NCBI RefSeq assembly: GCF_005405925.1
Contig: NZ_BJHV01000001.1
Location: 7,378,001 to 7,442,000, forward strand
Length of the DNA stretch: 64,000 bases
Source of the DNA: Streptomyces antimycoticus
Lineage (GTDB): Bacteria > Actinomycetota > Actinomycetes > Streptomycetales > Streptomycetaceae
Direction of reading: 5' to 3'
The notes below the pieces were generated by a model. That model ran no database searches, was not told the DNA's origin, and saw only the letters and a program-made list of their open reading frames with translations. Positions 27,440 through 37,511 of this stretch are shown one piece after another. Position 1 is the first letter of the stretch. Every line of letters begins with the position of its first letter. Position numbers and translations under genes: made by a program.

Positions 27440-28382
27440 AGTTCGTCTTGCCGGTGGATGCGTCCGGGGCGGAGACCGTGGCGTGGTCGACGACGTCGAG
27501 CGCGTCGGCGGCCGCCAGCGGCTGGCCCGCGTCCGCGACCCGGATGCCGGTCTTGGCGCGCCGGCCGCGCCGCTCGATCCAGGTGGCGAGGGCGGAGAGG
27601 GCCAGACACATCGCGATGTAGATGGCGCCGCCGACGATGATCACCGGAACGTAGGGGTTGTCGTCGTTGACGACGATGTTGCCGGCCAGCTGCTGAAGCT
27701 GGAACAGCAGCTCCTGGTAGGTGATGACATAGCCGAGGGAGGTGTCCTTGAGCGTCACCACCAGCTGGCTGATGATGGTCGGCAGCATCGCCCGTACGGC
27801 CTGCGGCACCAGGACCGTCATCATGACCTGGGTCTTGCGCATGCCCAGGGCGTAGGCGGCTTCGCGCTGCCCCCTGGGCACCGAGTTGATGCCCGCCCGC
27901 AACACCTCGGCCTGGACCGAGCCGTTGTAGACGGTCAGGCCGATGACCAGGGCCCAGAAGCCGGTGTTGTCACCGCTGAGGCCCAGGTCCGACCGGTAGG
28001 TCAGGAAGAGCACCCACAGCACGTAGATGGTGATCAGCAGCGGGACGGCCCGGAACAGCTCGATGAAACCGGTCGCGAACCAGCGGACGGCCTTGTGGTC
28101 CGAGAGCCGGCCGACGGCGAGCAGGACACCGAGGACCAGCGAGAGGACCGCCGCGACCGCGAACACCTTCAAGGTGGTGACCACGCCGTCGCGGATGCTG
28201 GTCCGCACGCCCGCGTAGTTGAAGATGTTCCACATCTCGGGCGCGAACTGACCCTTGTCGTTCAGCCGCACCACGGCGAAGACGATCAGCCCGAGGACGG
28301 CCAGGCCGCCGACGATGGAGTAGATGCGGTTCCGGATGCGGGCCTTGGGGCCGGGGGCGTCGTACAGGACGCTCGAGCTCAT
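27438..28382 (-). CDS. gluD: glutamate ABC transporter permease GluD
   Basis: A 314-residue permease with about five to six membrane helices and the EAA-type loop for ATPase contact (AYALGMRKTQVMMTVLVPQA). It pairs with GluC to form the transmembrane channel of the glutamate importer. ATG 28382 overlaps the gluC stop by 4 bases. Relative to GluC it has extra N-terminal and C-terminal cytoplasmic tails. Last gene of gluABCD. Confidence 0.93.
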   Translation of the reverse strand: MSSSVLYDAPGPKARIRNRIYSIVGGLAVLGLIVFAVVRLNDKGQFAPEMWNIFNYAGVRTSIRDGVVTTLKVFAVAAVLSLVLGVLLAVGRLSDHKAVRWFATGFIELFRAVPLLITIYVLWVLFLTYRSDLGLSGDNTGFWALVIGLTVYNGSVQAEVLRAGINSVPRGQREAAYALGMRKTQVMMTVLVPQAVRAMLPTIISQLVVTLKDTSLGYVITYQELLFQLQQLAGNIVVNDDNPYVPVIIVGGAIYIAMCLALSALATWIERRGRRAKTGIRVADAGQPLAAADALDVVDHATVSAPDASTGKTN

Positions 28383-29026
28383 CGGGCCACCTCCAGGCGG
28401 CTCTCCAGCAGTCGGAAGAGACCGCTGATCGCGAAGGTGATGACCAGGTAGCACAGCGCGATCCACAGGAAGATCCAGCCGATCGCGAAGCCCTTGTCGC
28501 TCAGCAGCTTCGAGACATTGAACAGTTCGGTGTTGCTGAACGCCCCGGCGATGGCCGAGTTCTTGGTGAGCGCGATGAAGATGCTGCTCATGGGGGGAAT
28601 CACGGACCGGGTGGCCTGGGGGAGCACGATCAGCCGGAGGGTCTGGAAGAAGGTCATCCCCAGGCTGCGGGCGGCCTCCGCCTGGCCGAGCGGCACGGTG
28701 TTGATACCGGACCGCACGGCCTCGCAGACGAAGGACGACGTGTAGCAGCCCAGCGCCCCCATGGCGAGAACGAACGGGCTCGTTCCGGGGAAGAAGATCT
28801 GCGGGATCACGAAGAACGCGATCAGGAACAGCAGGGTCAGCGGGGTGTTGCGCAGCAGGGTGACCCACGCCGTCCCGAAGGCCCGCAGCGGCGGTATGGG
28901 CGACACCCGGAAGCCGGCTATGACAATGCCCAGGACGAGAGCCAGCGCCGCACTGGCCGCCGTGATGGAAAGGGTTCCCAGGAACCCCTCACGGAACTGG
29001 GGCAAATGATCGAGGAGTACGTTCAT
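28379..29026 (-). CDS. gluC: glutamate ABC transporter permease GluC
   Basis: A 215-residue polar amino acid permease with about five helices and the loop AARSLGMTFFQTLRLIVLPQA. It forms a heterodimer with GluD. It begins 73 bases after gluB and is translationally coupled to gluD. Operon order (ATPase, binding protein, two permeases) matches gluABCD of corynebacteria and Streptomyces. Confidence 0.93.
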   Translation of the reverse strand: MNVLLDHLPQFREGFLGTLSITAASAALALVLGIVIAGFRVSPIPPLRAFGTAWVTLLRNTPLTLLFLIAFFVIPQIFFPGTSPFVLAMGALGCYTSSFVCEAVRSGINTVPLGQAEAARSLGMTFFQTLRLIVLPQATRSVIPPMSSIFIALTKNSAIAGAFSNTELFNVSKLLSDKGFAIGWIFLWIALCYLVITFAISGLFRLLESRLEVAR

Positions 29027-29099
29027 CGATTCTCCGCGGTAGCGGTCAGGTCAGCGGCGTGCGGAGCGCACCGGCTTCCAGGCGAACGGGGAATCCTGC

Positions 29100-30011
29100 T
29101 CAGTAGCGGGGCAGGGGGGTCTTCGGGGCGACGTAGGAGGAGCCGGACTTGCCGAGCGTGCCTTCGTACGCCTTCTTGTAGTCGCCGTTCTTGATGTGCT
29201 TCTCGAGCGAGTCGCTGATCGCGTCGCGGAGCGCCTTGTCGTTCTTGTTCATGCCGATGCCGTACGGCTCCTCGGTGAACGGCTTGCCGACCACGTGCAG
29301 CTTGGTCGAGCGCTGGGCGGCGTAACCCTTGAGGATCGCGTCGTCGGTGGTGACCGCGTCGACCTGGCCGTCGAGCAGCTGCTTGACGCAGAGCGAGTAC
29401 TTGCTCAGCTCGGTGGTCTTGGCGCCGTACTTCGGCTTCTTGATCTCCTGGAGCGGAGTGGAGCCGACGATCGAGCAGACCTTCTTGCCCTTGATGCTGT
29501 CCGGGCCGGTGATCTTGCCCTTGTCCTCCATGCGGACCAGGAGGTCGGCACCGGCCTGGTAGTACGGGCCCGCGAAACCGACCTGCTTCTTGCGCTCGTC
29601 GTTGATGGTGTAGGTGCCGACGTAGTAGTCGACCTGGCCCTTGGAGATCGAGGTCTCGCGGACGTTGGAATCCACCGTCTTGAAGGTGATCTTGTCCGCG
29701 GAGAAGCCGAGGTCGGCGGCGACCATCTTGGCGATCTCGATGTCGAAGCCGGAGCGCTTGCCCTCGGTGTCCTGGAACCCGAGGTAGGGCTGGTCGGCCT
29801 TGGCGCCGATGACGATCTTGCCGCGCTTCTGCGCCGCCTTCAGGATCGACGAGTCGATCTTCACGTCCTTCGCGACCGTGTAGTCGCCGCTGAAGACCTC
29901 GCCGCCCTTCGGCTTGTCGCCGGCGGTGCCCTTCTCGCCGCCACAGGCGGTCGCCGTCGCGGCCAGCGCGAGAACCACCGTGGCCGCCGCGGCCGTCTTA
30001 CGAATCCTCAT
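29100..30011 (-). CDS. gluB: glutamate-binding lipoprotein GluB
   Basis: A 303-residue extracellular solute-binding protein. The signal peptide ends in a lipobox (LAATATAC, Cys23), so it is membrane-anchored by lipid. The SBP_bac_3 fold is shown by KIVIGAKADQPYLGFQDTEG and GFDIEIAKMVAADLGF. ATG 30011 (MRIRK) is preferred over ATG 30020 because GAGGG then lies at a normal distance of 9 bases. It captures glutamate for GluCD/GluA. Confidence 0.94.
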   Translation of the reverse strand: MRIRKTAAAATVVLALAATATACGGEKGTAGDKPKGGEVFSGDYTVAKDVKIDSSILKAAQKRGKIVIGAKADQPYLGFQDTEGKRSGFDIEIAKMVAADLGFSADKITFKTVDSNVRETSISKGQVDYYVGTYTINDERKKQVGFAGPYYQAGADLLVRMEDKGKITGPDSIKGKKVCSIVGSTPLQEIKKPKYGAKTTELSKYSLCVKQLLDGQVDAVTTDDAILKGYAAQRSTKLHVVGKPFTEEPYGIGMNKNDKALRDAISDSLEKHIKNGDYKKAYEGTLGKSGSSYVAPKTPLPRY

Positions 30012-30092
30012 GGTGCCCATCCCTCTGTGTTCAGTACGTGGTCCAGATACGCAGTGGCGAACGTGCCGGCAGTCTGCCGGGCCGGCGTGGAC

Positions 30093-30869
30093 TCAGTGGT
30101 GAAGGATCTTCGACAGGAAGTCCTTGGCCCGGTCGCTGCGCGGGTTGCTGAAGAACTGCTCCGGCTCGGCCTCTTCGACGATCCGGCCGTCGGCCATGAA
30201 GACCACCCGGTTCGCGGCGGAGCGGGCGAAGCCCATCTCGTGGGTGACGACGACCATGGTCATGCCGTCCCTGGCGAGCTGCTGCATGACCTCCAGCACC
30301 TCGTTGATCATCTCCGGGTCCAGCGCCGAGGTCGGCTCGTCGAAGAGCATCACCTTCGGGTCCATGGCCAGGGCGCGCGCGATCGCCACGCGCTGCTGCT
30401 GGCCACCGGAGAGCTGCGCGGGGTACTTGTCCGCCTGGGCGCCGACGCCCACCCGGTCGAGCAGCGTGCGGGCCTTCTCCTCGGCGGCCTTCTTGTCCGT
30501 CTTACGGACCTTGACCTGGCCCAGCATCACATTCTCGAGCACCGTCTTGTGCGCGAAGAGGTTGAAGGACTGGAAGACCATGCCGACGTCGGCGCGCAGC
30601 CGGGCGAGCTCCTTGCCCTCCTGGGGCAGCGGCTTGCCGTCGATCGTGATCGAACCGGCGTCGATCGTCTCCAGCCGGTTGACCGTGCGGCACAGCGTCG
30701 ACTTTCCGGACCCGGACGGCCCGATGACGACGACCACTTCGCCCCGACTGATGGTCAGGTCGATGTCCTGGAGCACATGCAGCGCGCCGAAGTGCTTGTT
30801 GACTCCTGACAGCGCAACCAACGCGTTCGCCACTGGTGCGGCGTCCTTGGTCACCGATACTTCGCTCAT
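30093..30869 (-). CDS. gluA: glutamate ABC transporter ATPase GluA
   Basis: A 258-residue ATPase with Walker [10 protein letters not shown] near 50, signature LSGGQQQR, Walker [13 protein letters not shown] and switch His (VVVTHEMGF). It powers the glutamate importer. First gene of the operon, divergent from the two-component genes gluR-gluK across 306 bases. From memory, GluR-GluK of S. coelicolor senses glutamate and activates gluABCD. Confidence 0.95.
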   Translation of the reverse strand: MSEVSVTKDAAPVANALVALSGVNKHFGALHVLQDIDLTISRGEVVVVIGPSGSGKSTLCRTVNRLETIDAGSITIDGKPLPQEGKELARLRADVGMVFQSFNLFAHKTVLENVMLGQVKVRKTDKKAAEEKARTLLDRVGVGAQADKYPAQLSGGQQQRVAIARALAMDPKVMLFDEPTSALDPEMINEVLEVMQQLARDGMTMVVVTHEMGFARSAANRVVFMADGRIVEEAEPEQFFSNPRSDRAKDFLSKILHH

Positions 30870-31175
30870 CGGCGTCTCGCTCCGTCCTCCTCGGTTGGGA
30901 GGACAGTAGTGACCTGCTGCGACCAGCGTCATTACATCTGAGCTGAAATTGAGGATAACGATATGGCTGCGGTGTGACACGCTGCGTGAACGAGACGACG
31001 CGCGCCGTACCGGCTGCGTAACGGAAACCGGTGTGTGACCGAATGCGTCTTGACGGGTGCCCCTCGATCGGGGTGGATGCCCTGTGGCCATGTTCGTGGC
31101 CGTATTCGAAGCCATGGTGACGGGGGCGCGTACGGGACGCGTCTCCGCTGGTACGGGAAGGTGGCGGAGGGGCTG
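30870..31175. promoter_or_regulatory. divergent control region gluA / gluR
   Basis: A 306-bp gap without a gene. The word GCTGCGTGAACG at 30981-30992 recurs as GCTGCGTAACGG at 31013-31024, 32 bp apart, and a partial copy (GCTGCG) is at 30966. Direct repeats about three helical turns apart are compatible with an OmpR-type regulator such as GluR. The binding assignment is inference. Confidence 0.5.
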
Positions 31176-31886
31176 GTGAGACTTCTGCTCGTCGAGGACG
31201 ACAACCACGTCGCCGCGGCCCTGTCCGCCATCCTCTCCCGGCACGGTTTCGAGGTCACCCACGCCCGCAGCGGCGAGGAGGCGCTCCAGGCGCTGCTGCC
31301 CGACTCCGGCGCCCCCTTCGGCGTCGTACTCCTCGACCTCGGCCTGCCCGACCAAGACGGTTTCGAGGTGTGCGGCAAGATCCGCAAGCGCACCGCCACA
31401 CCCGTGATCATGGTGACCGCTCGTGCCGATGTGCGCTCGCGCATACACGGGCTCAACCTCGGCGCCGACGACTATGTGGTCAAGCCGTACGACACCATGG
31501 AGCTGCTCGCCCGCATCCACGCCGTCAGCCGCCGCACCGCCGCCCAGGACACGGGCCATGGCGCCGACGAGTCCCCGGACGGCCCCCATCCGCCGCTGCG
31601 GCTCGGCCCGGTGACCATCGAGCTGCCCACCCGCCAGGTCTCCGTCAACGGCACGACCGTCTCGCTCACCCGTAAGGAGTTCGACCTGCTCGCCCTGCTC
31701 GCCCAGCGCCCCGGCGTCGTCTTCCGCCGGGAGCAGATCATCAGCGAGGTCTGGCGCACCAGTTGGGAGGGGACGGGGCGCACCCTGGAGGTCCATGTCG
31801 CCTCCCTGCGCTCCAAACTGCGGATGCCCGCCCTGATCGAGACGGTGCGCGGGGTGGGCTACCGCCTCGTCGCCCCGGCCCACTGA
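31176..31886 (+). CDS. gluR: OmpR-family response regulator GluR
   Basis: A 236-residue regulator: receiver domain (about 1-120, [14 protein letters not shown], phospho-acceptor Asp in [13 protein letters not shown], Lys in DDYVVKPYD) and a winged-helix output domain ([27 protein letters not shown]). GTG 31176 is chosen because GGAGGGG lies just upstream. It is followed 17 bases later by a kinase gene and is divergent from gluA, matching the glutamate-sensing GluR-GluK locus known in S. coelicolor. Confidence 0.88.
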   Translation: MRLLLVEDDNHVAAALSAILSRHGFEVTHARSGEEALQALLPDSGAPFGVVLLDLGLPDQDGFEVCGKIRKRTATPVIMVTARADVRSRIHGLNLGADDYVVKPYDTMELLARIHAVSRRTAAQDTGHGADESPDGPHPPLRLGPVTIELPTRQVSVNGTTVSLTRKEFDLLALLAQRPGVVFRREQIISEVWRTSWEGTGRTLEVHVASLRSKLRMPALIETVRGVGYRLVAPAH

Positions 31887-31903
31887 GCGACCGGACTCCT
31901 CAG

Positions 31904-33375
31904 GTGCGCACCCGACTCCTCCCGCTTCTCATCGTCCTTATGGCGGGCGTGCTGCTCGCGCTCGGCTTCCCGCTCGCCGGGAGCGTGGCCGCCCGGGAGC
32001 AGCAGCGGGTGGTCGTCGACCGGATCGACGACACCGCGCGCTTCGCCGCGCTCGCCCAGTTCGTCACCGCAGGGCCGACGGGGGCGGTCGGCGCCGAGGG
32101 GGACGAGCGGCTGGACACCCTGCGCGCCGAGCTCAAGCGCTACCACGATCTGTACGGCATCCGGGCCGGGGTCTTCTACCGGGACCAGGACGCGCCGCCC
32201 ATGGCCGAGGCGCCCGGCAGCTGGCGGCTGCCGGACACGGGCGAGAGCGCCCGGGCGTTCGACGAGGCCCTCGCCGGGCGCCGCAGCCACGATCCGCCCC
32301 AGGTGTGGCCCTGGCAGCGGGGCAGGCTCACCGTCGCCTCCCCGTGGTCCGCGACGGGGACGTGGTGGCCGTCGTCGTCACCGACTCGCCCACCGGCCAG
32401 ATGCGGTCGCGGACCCTGCACGGCTGGCTGGTCATCGGCGCGGGCGAAGGCGCCGCGATGCTGCTGGCCGTGGGGGCCGCCTTCCGGCTGACCGGATGGG
32501 TGCTGCGGCCCGTACGCGTCCTGGACACCGCGACCCACGACATCGCGACCGGGCGGATGCAGTCACGTGTCGCGGCCGCTTCGGGGCCCCCGGAACTGCG
32601 GCGGCTCGCCCGCTCGTTCAACGAGATGGCCGACAACGTCGAACAAGTCCTGGAGCAGCAGCGGGCGTTCGTCGCTGACGCCTCCCACCAGCTGCGCAAT
32701 CCCCTCTCCGCGCTGTTGCTGCGCATCGAGCTGCTGGCGCTGGAGCTGCCGGACGGCCATGAGGAGATCGCCTCGGTGCGCGCGGAGGGCAAGCGCCTGG
32801 CCAGCGTCCTGGACGATCTGCTCGACCTCGCCCTGGCCGAGCACTCCGCCGCCGATCTGCGGCTCACCGATATCGCGGAGCTGGCGACCGACCGGGTGGA
32901 CGCCTGGCTTCTGGTGGCCGAGCGGGAGGAGGTCGGGCTCGCCTACACCGGCCCCGTCGCCATCACCGGCTGGGCCGACCCGGTAGCCCTGTCCAGCGCG
33001 CTGGACGCCGTCGTCGACAACGCCCTGAAGTTCACGCCCGAGGGGGCGCATGTGGAGGTCTCGGCACGCACGGACGGCGACACCGTCTCGATCGTCGTCG
33101 CCGACGGCGGCCCGGGCCTCACCGAGGACGAACTCGCCCGGGTCGGCGACCGCTTCTGGCGCAGCAGCCGCCACCAGAACATCTCGGGTTCGGGCCTGGG
33201 CCTGTCCATCACCCGCGCGCTGCTCGCGGCGGGCGGGGGCACGATCCACTACGCCCCCAACGAGCCCCGTGGGCTGCGGGTGACCATCACCGTCCCGCGC
33301 ACCGGGCCGAGTGAGCCTGAAGGGGCCGGGCCCGGTGAGAACGTGAAGACCGTAAGGACGAGAGGAAGACCGTAA
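31904..33375 (+). pseudogene. gluK: sensor histidine kinase GluK, apparent -1 frameshift
   Basis: The N-terminal part from GTG 31904 has a membrane segment ([20 protein letters not shown]) and an extracytoplasmic domain up to GRLTVASP; the rest (VVRDGDVVAVVVTDSPTGQM, second membrane segment, HAMP, HisKA motif FVADASHQLRNP, HATPase with GSGLGLSI) is one frame earlier. Adding one base at the CCCCG at 32340-32344 joins them into a 490-residue kinase. The span is 1472 bases, one short of a multiple of three. Everything else looks intact and under selection, so sequencing error is likely. If real, glutamate sensing would be lost because sensor and kinase are separated. Confidence 0.82.
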
Positions 33376-33405
33376 GACGGGCGGCGCAGCGGGCCACAAG
33401 GCCGC

Positions 33406-34008
33406 TCAGCCCTGTGGCTTGCGCCAGATGATGCTGTAGCGCCACAGGAGATGACGGCGGTACAGCGAGCCGGGCAGGATCTCGGCGGCCATCGCCCGCA
33501 TCTCCGGGTACGTCACCGGCGGCGGCCACACGATGGGCGACGGGTGGTGCCACAGCCCTTTCCTGGCGCGGTGGACGGCACCGACGGTCACACCGGCGAG
33601 GACATGCGGCAGGTCGTTGGGCAGGGTGTTACGGGCGAGGCCGACGACGGCCAGGACACCGCCGGGCCGCAGCAGGTCGCGCATCCGGGCCAGCCCGGTG
33701 GCGCCGTCCATGTGGTGCAGGGCGGCCACCGACGCGATGACGTCGAACGAGGCGGGCTCGAAGGGATGGTTCAGGAAGTCGCCGAGGATGTAGTCGACAT
33801 CATCCCGGTACGCGCGGCCCAGCTCGATACTGGCCGCGTCGAGGTCGATGGCGGTGACGTGCGGCACGGCCCGCCGCAGTTCGCGGGCGAGCATGCCCTC
33901 GCCGCAGCCGACGTCGAGGCCGCGCTGGGCGCCCTCGGGGACCGCGCCGAGGATACGGGGGTGGTAGTGGATGTTGTTGTTCCACCGCCCGCCGTTCTTC
34001 ACAGTCAT
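33406..34008 (-). CDS. class I SAM-dependent methyltransferase
   Basis: A 200-residue methyltransferase with the SAM motif GLDVGCGEGMLARELR, the motif II Asp (AIDLDAAS) and FDVIASVAALHHMDG. It resembles the ubiquinone/small-molecule methyltransferase group. The substrate is unknown. It ends 30 bases from gluK on the opposite strand. Confidence 0.87.
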   Translation of the reverse strand: MTVKNGGRWNNNIHYHPRILGAVPEGAQRGLDVGCGEGMLARELRRAVPHVTAIDLDAASIELGRAYRDDVDYILGDFLNHPFEPASFDVIASVAALHHMDGATGLARMRDLLRPGGVLAVVGLARNTLPNDLPHVLAGVTVGAVHRARKGLWHHPSPIVWPPPVTYPEMRAMAAEILPGSLYRRHLLWRYSIIWRKPQG

Positions 34009-34074
34009 AGGAGGATCCTGCCGGACCTTCCGGCGGGGCCTCGGCGGTTTCGGCCGACCTCGGACGCGGCCCGG

Positions 34075-35064
34075 CTACGGCTTGACCGAGCGGTAATAGC
34101 GCGCCGCGCCCTTGTGGAGGGCGAGCGGATCGGTGAAGACGGCGGTGCGCAGGTCCACCTTCTGCGCGGCGTGCACCTTCGCCCCGATGCGGTCCCGGTT
34201 CTCTATCACCGTGCGGGTGACGCCCTCCGCCAGATCGGGGTCCACCCGGTCGGTGGTGACCAGGAGGTTCGGTACGGCGATCGTCTTGACCGGCTCCGGC
34301 CTGCGTATCTCCTCGTACGCGTCGGCGGGCACGGTGGCCGCCCGGTAGTAGCGCGTCACCCCGCCCTGCCGGTGCAGCGGGCCGGTGAGGTCGCCGAGCT
34401 GGACGAGCCGGATCGGGTAGGCGTGGGCCAGGGTGCGCACCGCGGTGGTCGGCAGCCCGCCCGACCAGAAGAAGGCGTCGAGCTTGCCCTGCCGCAGCAG
34501 CCTCGGCATGGCGTCGATGCCGACCCGCTCGGCCCGGATGTCCCGATTGAAGTCGAGCCCGGCGGCCTTGATCAGCGCCCGGGTGATCAGCTGCACGCCC
34601 GAGCCGTCGTCGCCCACGCCCACTCGCAGATGCTTCAGGTCGCGGGCCGATCGCACGGAGGAGCCCCTCGGCACGACCAGCTGCATGTAGTCGTCGTACA
34701 GCCGGGCGCAGGCCCGCAGCCGCCCCGCGCCCTCCCCCCGGTAGGCGGCGACGGCGTCGGTGGCGGCGATGGCGAAGGTGGCCCTGCCCCGGGCCAGCCG
34801 TTCGACGTTGTCCGGGGATCCCCTGGTCTGTTCCAGCCGCACATCGACATCGGGGAGGTCCCGGGCGAGGTCCCGCTCGAGCATCCGGCCATAGGTGTCG
34901 TAGACCCCGGTGGAGACCCCGGTCGCGAAGGTCGCCCGGCCGCTGGGGGAGGGGCCGCCGCCCACCGCCAGCAGCCACCACAGCAGCAGCCCCAGGGCGA
35001 CGAGGCCCGCGGCGGCGGACTGCAGGGCACGGCGCCGGTCCAGGCGCGGAAGGGTGACGGCCAT
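34075..35064 (-). CDS. TAXI-family TRAP transporter solute-binding protein
   Basis: A 329-residue protein. The first about 35 residues form an uncleaved-looking membrane anchor (AAAGLVALGLLLWWLLAVGG), followed by the TAXI binding domain (FATGVSTGVYDTYGRML, QTRGSPDNVERLARGRATFA, DAFFWSGGLPTTAVRTLA). TAXI proteins normally work with a large fused TRAP permease, which is not present nearby; this appears to be an orphan. ATG 35064 is chosen over an upstream in-frame start at 35136 because the signal anchor begins there. The neighbouring IclR regulator may control it. Confidence 0.85.
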   Translation of the reverse strand: MAVTLPRLDRRRALQSAAAGLVALGLLLWWLLAVGGGPSPSGRATFATGVSTGVYDTYGRMLERDLARDLPDVDVRLEQTRGSPDNVERLARGRATFAIAATDAVAAYRGEGAGRLRACARLYDDYMQLVVPRGSSVRSARDLKHLRVGVGDDGSGVQLITRALIKAAGLDFNRDIRAERVGIDAMPRLLRQGKLDAFFWSGGLPTTAVRTLAHAYPIRLVQLGDLTGPLHRQGGVTRYYRAATVPADAYEEIRRPEPVKTIAVPNLLVTTDRVDPDLAEGVTRTVIENRDRIGAKVHAAQKVDLRTAVFTDPLALHKGAARYYRSVKP

Positions 35065-35132
35065 GGCGAGGATCCTGCCAGCCCCGCTCCCGGGACGGGA
35101 GGGGCGAGCCGCGGATCCCGCCGGGCACCCGG

Positions 35133-35882
35133 TCACGTGCCGGACCGCAGGGCCCTCGACAGCCCCAGGGCCGCGGTCCGGACGGCCGGGGCCAGCTGCG
35201 CGGGCCGGAAGCGGCTGCGGGGTACGGCCACCGACAGCGCCGCCACCGCCGTCGGTCCGTCGAAGACGGGAGCCGCGATGCAGCTGACCCCCGAAGCCGC
35301 CTCTTCCTCCTCGTAGGCCAGACCCGCGACCTGGGCCTGCTCGATGGCCGTGCGCAGCCGGTCCGGATCGATGATCGAGTGGGGGGTGAGGCGGGGCAGG
35401 GATGCGGCCAGGACGTCCTCGACCAGCTCGGAGCCCGAGAACGCCAGAAGCGCCTTACCGACGCCGGTACAGGTCAGGGGCAGCCGGCCGCCGATGCGCG
35501 ACGGCAGCCGAAGGGCGTCGTGGCCGTGGATGCGCTCGATATAGACCACCTCGTGGCCCTCGCGCACCCCGAGGTGCACGGTCTCGTGGGTGGCCTCGAA
35601 GAGGTCCTGCAGAAACGGCAGCGCGGCCTCCCGCAGATCGCGTCGGCGCGGGACGAGCGAGCCCAGCTCGAACAGAGCGCCGCCGAGCCGGTAGGTCTCG
35701 GCGTCCCGTTCGAGCAGGCCGAGGCGGACCAGATCGGCGCAGAGCCGGAAGGCGGTGGTCTTGGCCAGCCCCGTACGCGCGGACAGTTCTGTGAGACGGA
35801 ACGCGCCGCCGTCGGGCCGGAAACAGTCGAGGACCGCCACTGCCTTGTCGAGCATATTGCCCTGGGAGCTGTTCCGTGTCAT
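35133..35882 (-). CDS. IclR-family transcriptional regulator
   Basis: A 249-residue regulator: N-terminal winged HTH (RLTELSARTGLAKTTAFRLC) and C-terminal effector domain (YIERIHGHDALRLPSRIGG, CTGVGKALLAF). ATG 35882 is chosen because homology starts at NMLDKAVAVLDCF. It is divergent from miaB and upstream of the TAXI gene on the same strand. The ligand is unknown. Confidence 0.9.
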   Translation of the reverse strand: MTRNSSQGNMLDKAVAVLDCFRPDGGAFRLTELSARTGLAKTTAFRLCADLVRLGLLERDAETYRLGGALFELGSLVPRRRDLREAALPFLQDLFEATHETVHLGVREGHEVVYIERIHGHDALRLPSRIGGRLPLTCTGVGKALLAFSGSELVEDVLAASLPRLTPHSIIDPDRLRTAIEQAQVAGLAYEEEEAASGVSCIAAPVFDGPTAVAALSVAVPRSRFRPAQLAPAVRTAALGLSRALRSGT

Positions 35883-35956
35883 GGAACATAGTGTGCCGAG
35901 CGGTGCCCGGACCACCGCCAGGCAGGGGGGCTTCTGTGAGCGCCTACCCTTGATGC

Positions 35957-37489
35957 GTGACCATCAGCAGCGACCGGAGCCCGGCAGTGGACGTTCAAGC
36001 ACCCAAGAGCTACGAGATCCGCACCTACGGGTGCCAGATGAATGTCCACGACTCCGAGCGGCTCTCGGGCCTGCTGGAGGAGGCGGGCTTTGTCCGCGCT
36101 CCCGAGGGCACCGGCGAGGGCGAGGCAGACATCGTCGTCTTCAACACCTGCGCGGTGCGTGAGAACGCCGACAACCGCCTCTACGGCAACCTCGGCCGCC
36201 TCGCACCGATGAAGGCGCGGCGGCCGGGCATGCAGATCGCCGTCGGCGGCTGTCTGGCCCAGAAGGACCGCGACACCATCGTCAAGAAGGCCCCCTGGGT
36301 CGATGTGGTCTTCGGCACCCACAACATCGGCAGTCTGCCGGTGCTGCTGGAGCGCGCCCGCGTCCAGGAGGAGGCCCAGGTCGAGATCGCCGAGTCCCTG
36401 GAAGCCTTCCCCTCCACCCTGCCGACGCGGCGCGAGTCCGCGTACGCCGCGTGGGTCTCCATCTCGGTGGGCTGCAACAACACCTGCACCTTCTGCATCG
36501 TCCCGGCGCTGCGCGGCAAGGAGAAGGACCGCCGCCCCGGCGACATCCTCGCCGAAGTGGAGACCCTGGTCGCCGAGGGCGTCACCGAGATCACCCTGCT
36601 CGGCCAGAACGTGAACGCGTACGGCTCCGACATCGGCGACCGCGAGGCGTTCAGCAAGCTGCTGCGCGCCTGCGGGAAGGTCGAGGGCCTGGAGCGGGTC
36701 CGGTTCACCTCGCCGCATCCGCGCGACTTCACCGACGACGTGATCTCCGCCATGGCGGAGACGGAGAACGTGATGCCGCAGCTGCACATGCCGCTGCAGT
36801 CCGGCTCGGACACCGTGCTCAAGGCGATGCGCCGCTCGTACCGGCAGGAGCGCTACCTCGGCATCATCGAGAAGGTGCGCGCCGCGATGCCGGACGCCGC
36901 CATCTCGACCGACATCATCGTCGGCTTCCCCGGTGAGACGGAGGAGGACTTCGAGCAGACGCTGCACGTGGTGCGCGAGGCGCGATTCGCGCAGGCGTTC
37001 ACCTTCCAGTACTCCAAGCGGCCCGGGACGCCCGCCGCCGAGATGGACGGCCAGGTGCCCAAGGCGGTCGTCCAGGAGCGCTACGAGCGGCTGGTCGCCC
37101 TCCAGGAGGAGATCTCCTGGGCGGAGAACAAGAAGCAGGTCGGCCGCACGCTGGAGGTGCTGGTCGCCGAGGGCGAAGGCCGTAAGGACGACGCCACGCG
37201 GCGGCTGTCCGGCCGCGCCGCCGACAACCGCCTGGTGCACTTCGCGCGCCCCGTGGAGCCGGTGCGCCCCGGCGACGTCGTCACCGTCGATATCACCTAC
37301 GCCGCCCCGCACCATCTGCTGGCCGAGGGCCCGGCCCGGGGCGTGCGGCGCACCCGCGCCGGGGACGCCTGGGAGCGGCGGAACGCATCCGGGGAGAAGA
37401 AGCCCGCGGGGGTGATGCTGGGCCTGCCGACGGTGGGCGCCCCGCCGTCGCTGCCGGCCGCGCCCGCCGCGGGCTGCGGCTGCGACTGA
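35957..37489 (+). CDS. miaB: tRNA-2-methylthio-N6-dimethylallyladenosine synthase MiaB
   Basis: A 510-residue radical-SAM methylthiotransferase acting on i6A37 of tRNA, the product of MiaA, whose gene lies 1.6 kb downstream. The N-terminal domain has [22 protein letters not shown] and GGCLAQ; the radical-SAM cysteines are Cys173, Cys177 and Cys180 (GCNNTCTFC); a TRAM domain follows. The C-terminal 60 residues are Ala/Pro-rich and end in CGCD. GTG 35957 starts the gene. Confidence 0.96.
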   Translation: MTISSDRSPAVDVQAPKSYEIRTYGCQMNVHDSERLSGLLEEAGFVRAPEGTGEGEADIVVFNTCAVRENADNRLYGNLGRLAPMKARRPGMQIAVGGCLAQKDRDTIVKKAPWVDVVFGTHNIGSLPVLLERARVQEEAQVEIAESLEAFPSTLPTRRESAYAAWVSISVGCNNTCTFCIVPALRGKEKDRRPGDILAEVETLVAEGVTEITLLGQNVNAYGSDIGDREAFSKLLRACGKVEGLERVRFTSPHPRDFTDDVISAMAETENVMPQLHMPLQSGSDTVLKAMRRSYRQERYLGIIEKVRAAMPDAAISTDIIVGFPGETEEDFEQTLHVVREARFAQAFTFQYSKRPGTPAAEMDGQVPKAVVQERYERLVALQEEISWAENKKQVGRTLEVLVAEGEGRKDDATRRLSGRAADNRLVHFARPVEPVRPGDVVTVDITYAAPHHLLAEGPARGVRRTRAGDAWERRNASGEKKPAGVMLGLPTVGAPPSLPAAPAAGCGCD

Positions 37490-37511
37490 GTGCCCGGCTA
37501 GGCTGACGATC

